From contig FLMG01003678.1 of NCBI GenBank assembly GCA_900088475.1, positions 1 to 33,548 of the forward strand: a DNA stretch of 33,548 bases, in the 5' to 3' direction. The stretch comes from Hyphochytrium catenoides (Eukaryota > Sar > Hyphochytriomycetes > Hyphochytriales > Hyphochytriaceae). Below, one piece after another: positions 32,925 through 33,548 of this stretch (position 1 is the first letter of the stretch; each line of letters opens with the position of its first letter). Made by a program: the position numbers and the translations under genes. A model generated the notes under the pieces. It worked only from the letters and a program-made list of their open reading frames with translations, was not told the DNA's origin and made no database searches.

Positions 32925-33548
32925 TTATCTTCCGCTGTGTTACACTGCGGCGGTCTGAAGAAAAGTGGTTCGGCGTCTTAAAGGCAACAGGAGGTCGGTA
33001 ACCAGAGCGAGTTGATAAGGAAAAGATACCTTAGCAATCTCTCTAGCGCGTTTCACGCAAGAGAAGATTCCTCACGGTATGTTCAGAGCAGTTGGAGCGA
33101 GGAGCACAAGGAAATGGAAGTCTCAATGTTCTCTGCTGCGAAGGGCGATGTTGTCGACGAACATTGTTGCCCTTTGTCCTCCCTCGGCCCTCCTAGGCCA
33201 GTTAACAAGCAGCATGGATAGAGGGAGATAGCAGAGAAGGATCCAGGCTTGTCAACCAGGTAAGAAGAAGAGACCAAGAAGAGACTTATTGAGAGGTCGT
33301 TGCTTGCCTGTCTAGACAGTTAGGGAATAAGTGCTGACAACAGGGATAAGGAAAAGACGGAAGAAAGAAGAGAGGAGACGAAGAGAGAGAAACACCACGC
33401 CGGAGTCGGGAACAGACGCGATGACAGCAAGCAAAGGGAGGAGTACATGCACTTCTACCTAGAGAAAGAGAGAGAGAAGGAAAAGACAGGAAGGGGAGGA
33501 TAAAAGGAAGCCTCCAGGTGAGAGAGAGAGGGAGAGAGAGAGAGAGAG
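32925..33548. other. 5' flank of the ankyrin gene to the window edge
   Basis: No complete gene is visible. A minus-strand frame at about 33031-33077 (FSCVKRAREIAK, ending at a GTATCT donor) could be an upstream or 5' UTR exon. It cannot join in frame to the exon starting at 32924, because a stop precedes that ATG. The last 200 bp are purine-rich on the plus strand. Confidence 0.4.
33520..33548. repeat. GA microsatellite at the right edge
   Basis: A (GA)n run with one extra G runs off the end of the window, so its full length is unknown. Confidence 0.85.

Noticed and set aside
33031-33077. Extra coding exon upstream of the ankyrin gene
   Set aside because: A stop codon immediately precedes the ATG at 32924 in the same frame and no in-phase acceptor was found, so at most it is a noncoding exon.

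Overview
The window is nuclear DNA from a eukaryote. Every protein gene but one is split by GT-AG introns, exon phases join cleanly, there are no bacterial operons or ribosome binding sites, and the products are eukaryotic: eIF3h, Rrp5, mitochondrial inner membrane peptidase 1 and an Atg14/UVRAG-type autophagy protein. Compact genes on both strands, introns down to 36-38 nt and pyrimidine-rich introns suggest a unicellular eukaryote (alga or other protist). I cannot name the lineage from sequence alone.

Layout, left to right: 1-1974 has no confident gene, but holds a foldback element and one small open frame; IMP1-like peptidase (1975-2746, +, 4 exons); a gene with a membrane segment and a C-terminal CS domain (3647 to about 5131, -, 5' end unresolved); EIF3H (5320-6917, +, 7 exons), head to head with the previous gene; Atg14/UVRAG-like (7401-9188, -, 8 exons); an unidentified coiled-coil protein (9879-12584, -, 7 exons); RRP5/PDCD11 (13483-22392, +, 14 exons, about 2017 aa); a 2.6 kb gap with hairpins, simple repeats and a weak minus-strand candidate; an intronless ZIP metal transporter (24998-26038, +); and a 16-exon gene for a coiled-coil plus ankyrin-repeat protein (26668-32924, -). 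GA-rich DNA runs to the right edge.

The genes are unrelated housekeeping and signalling genes, not a pathway cluster: ribosome biogenesis (RRP5), translation initiation (EIF3H), mitochondrial protein maturation (IMP1), autophagy or endosomal PI3-kinase regulation (Atg14-like) and metal transport (ZIP). I placed exon borders by hand from splice motifs, frame continuity and family conservation. All internal junctions listed keep phase, but none was checked against transcripts.

The points most worth following are the membrane/CS-domain fusion, the altered metal-site motif of the ZIP transporter, a C-terminal Atg8-binding motif in the Atg14-like protein, the unidentified coiled-coil and ankyrin proteins, the 36-38 nt introns, and two foldback-type noncoding elements (1652-1744 and 22825-22880).
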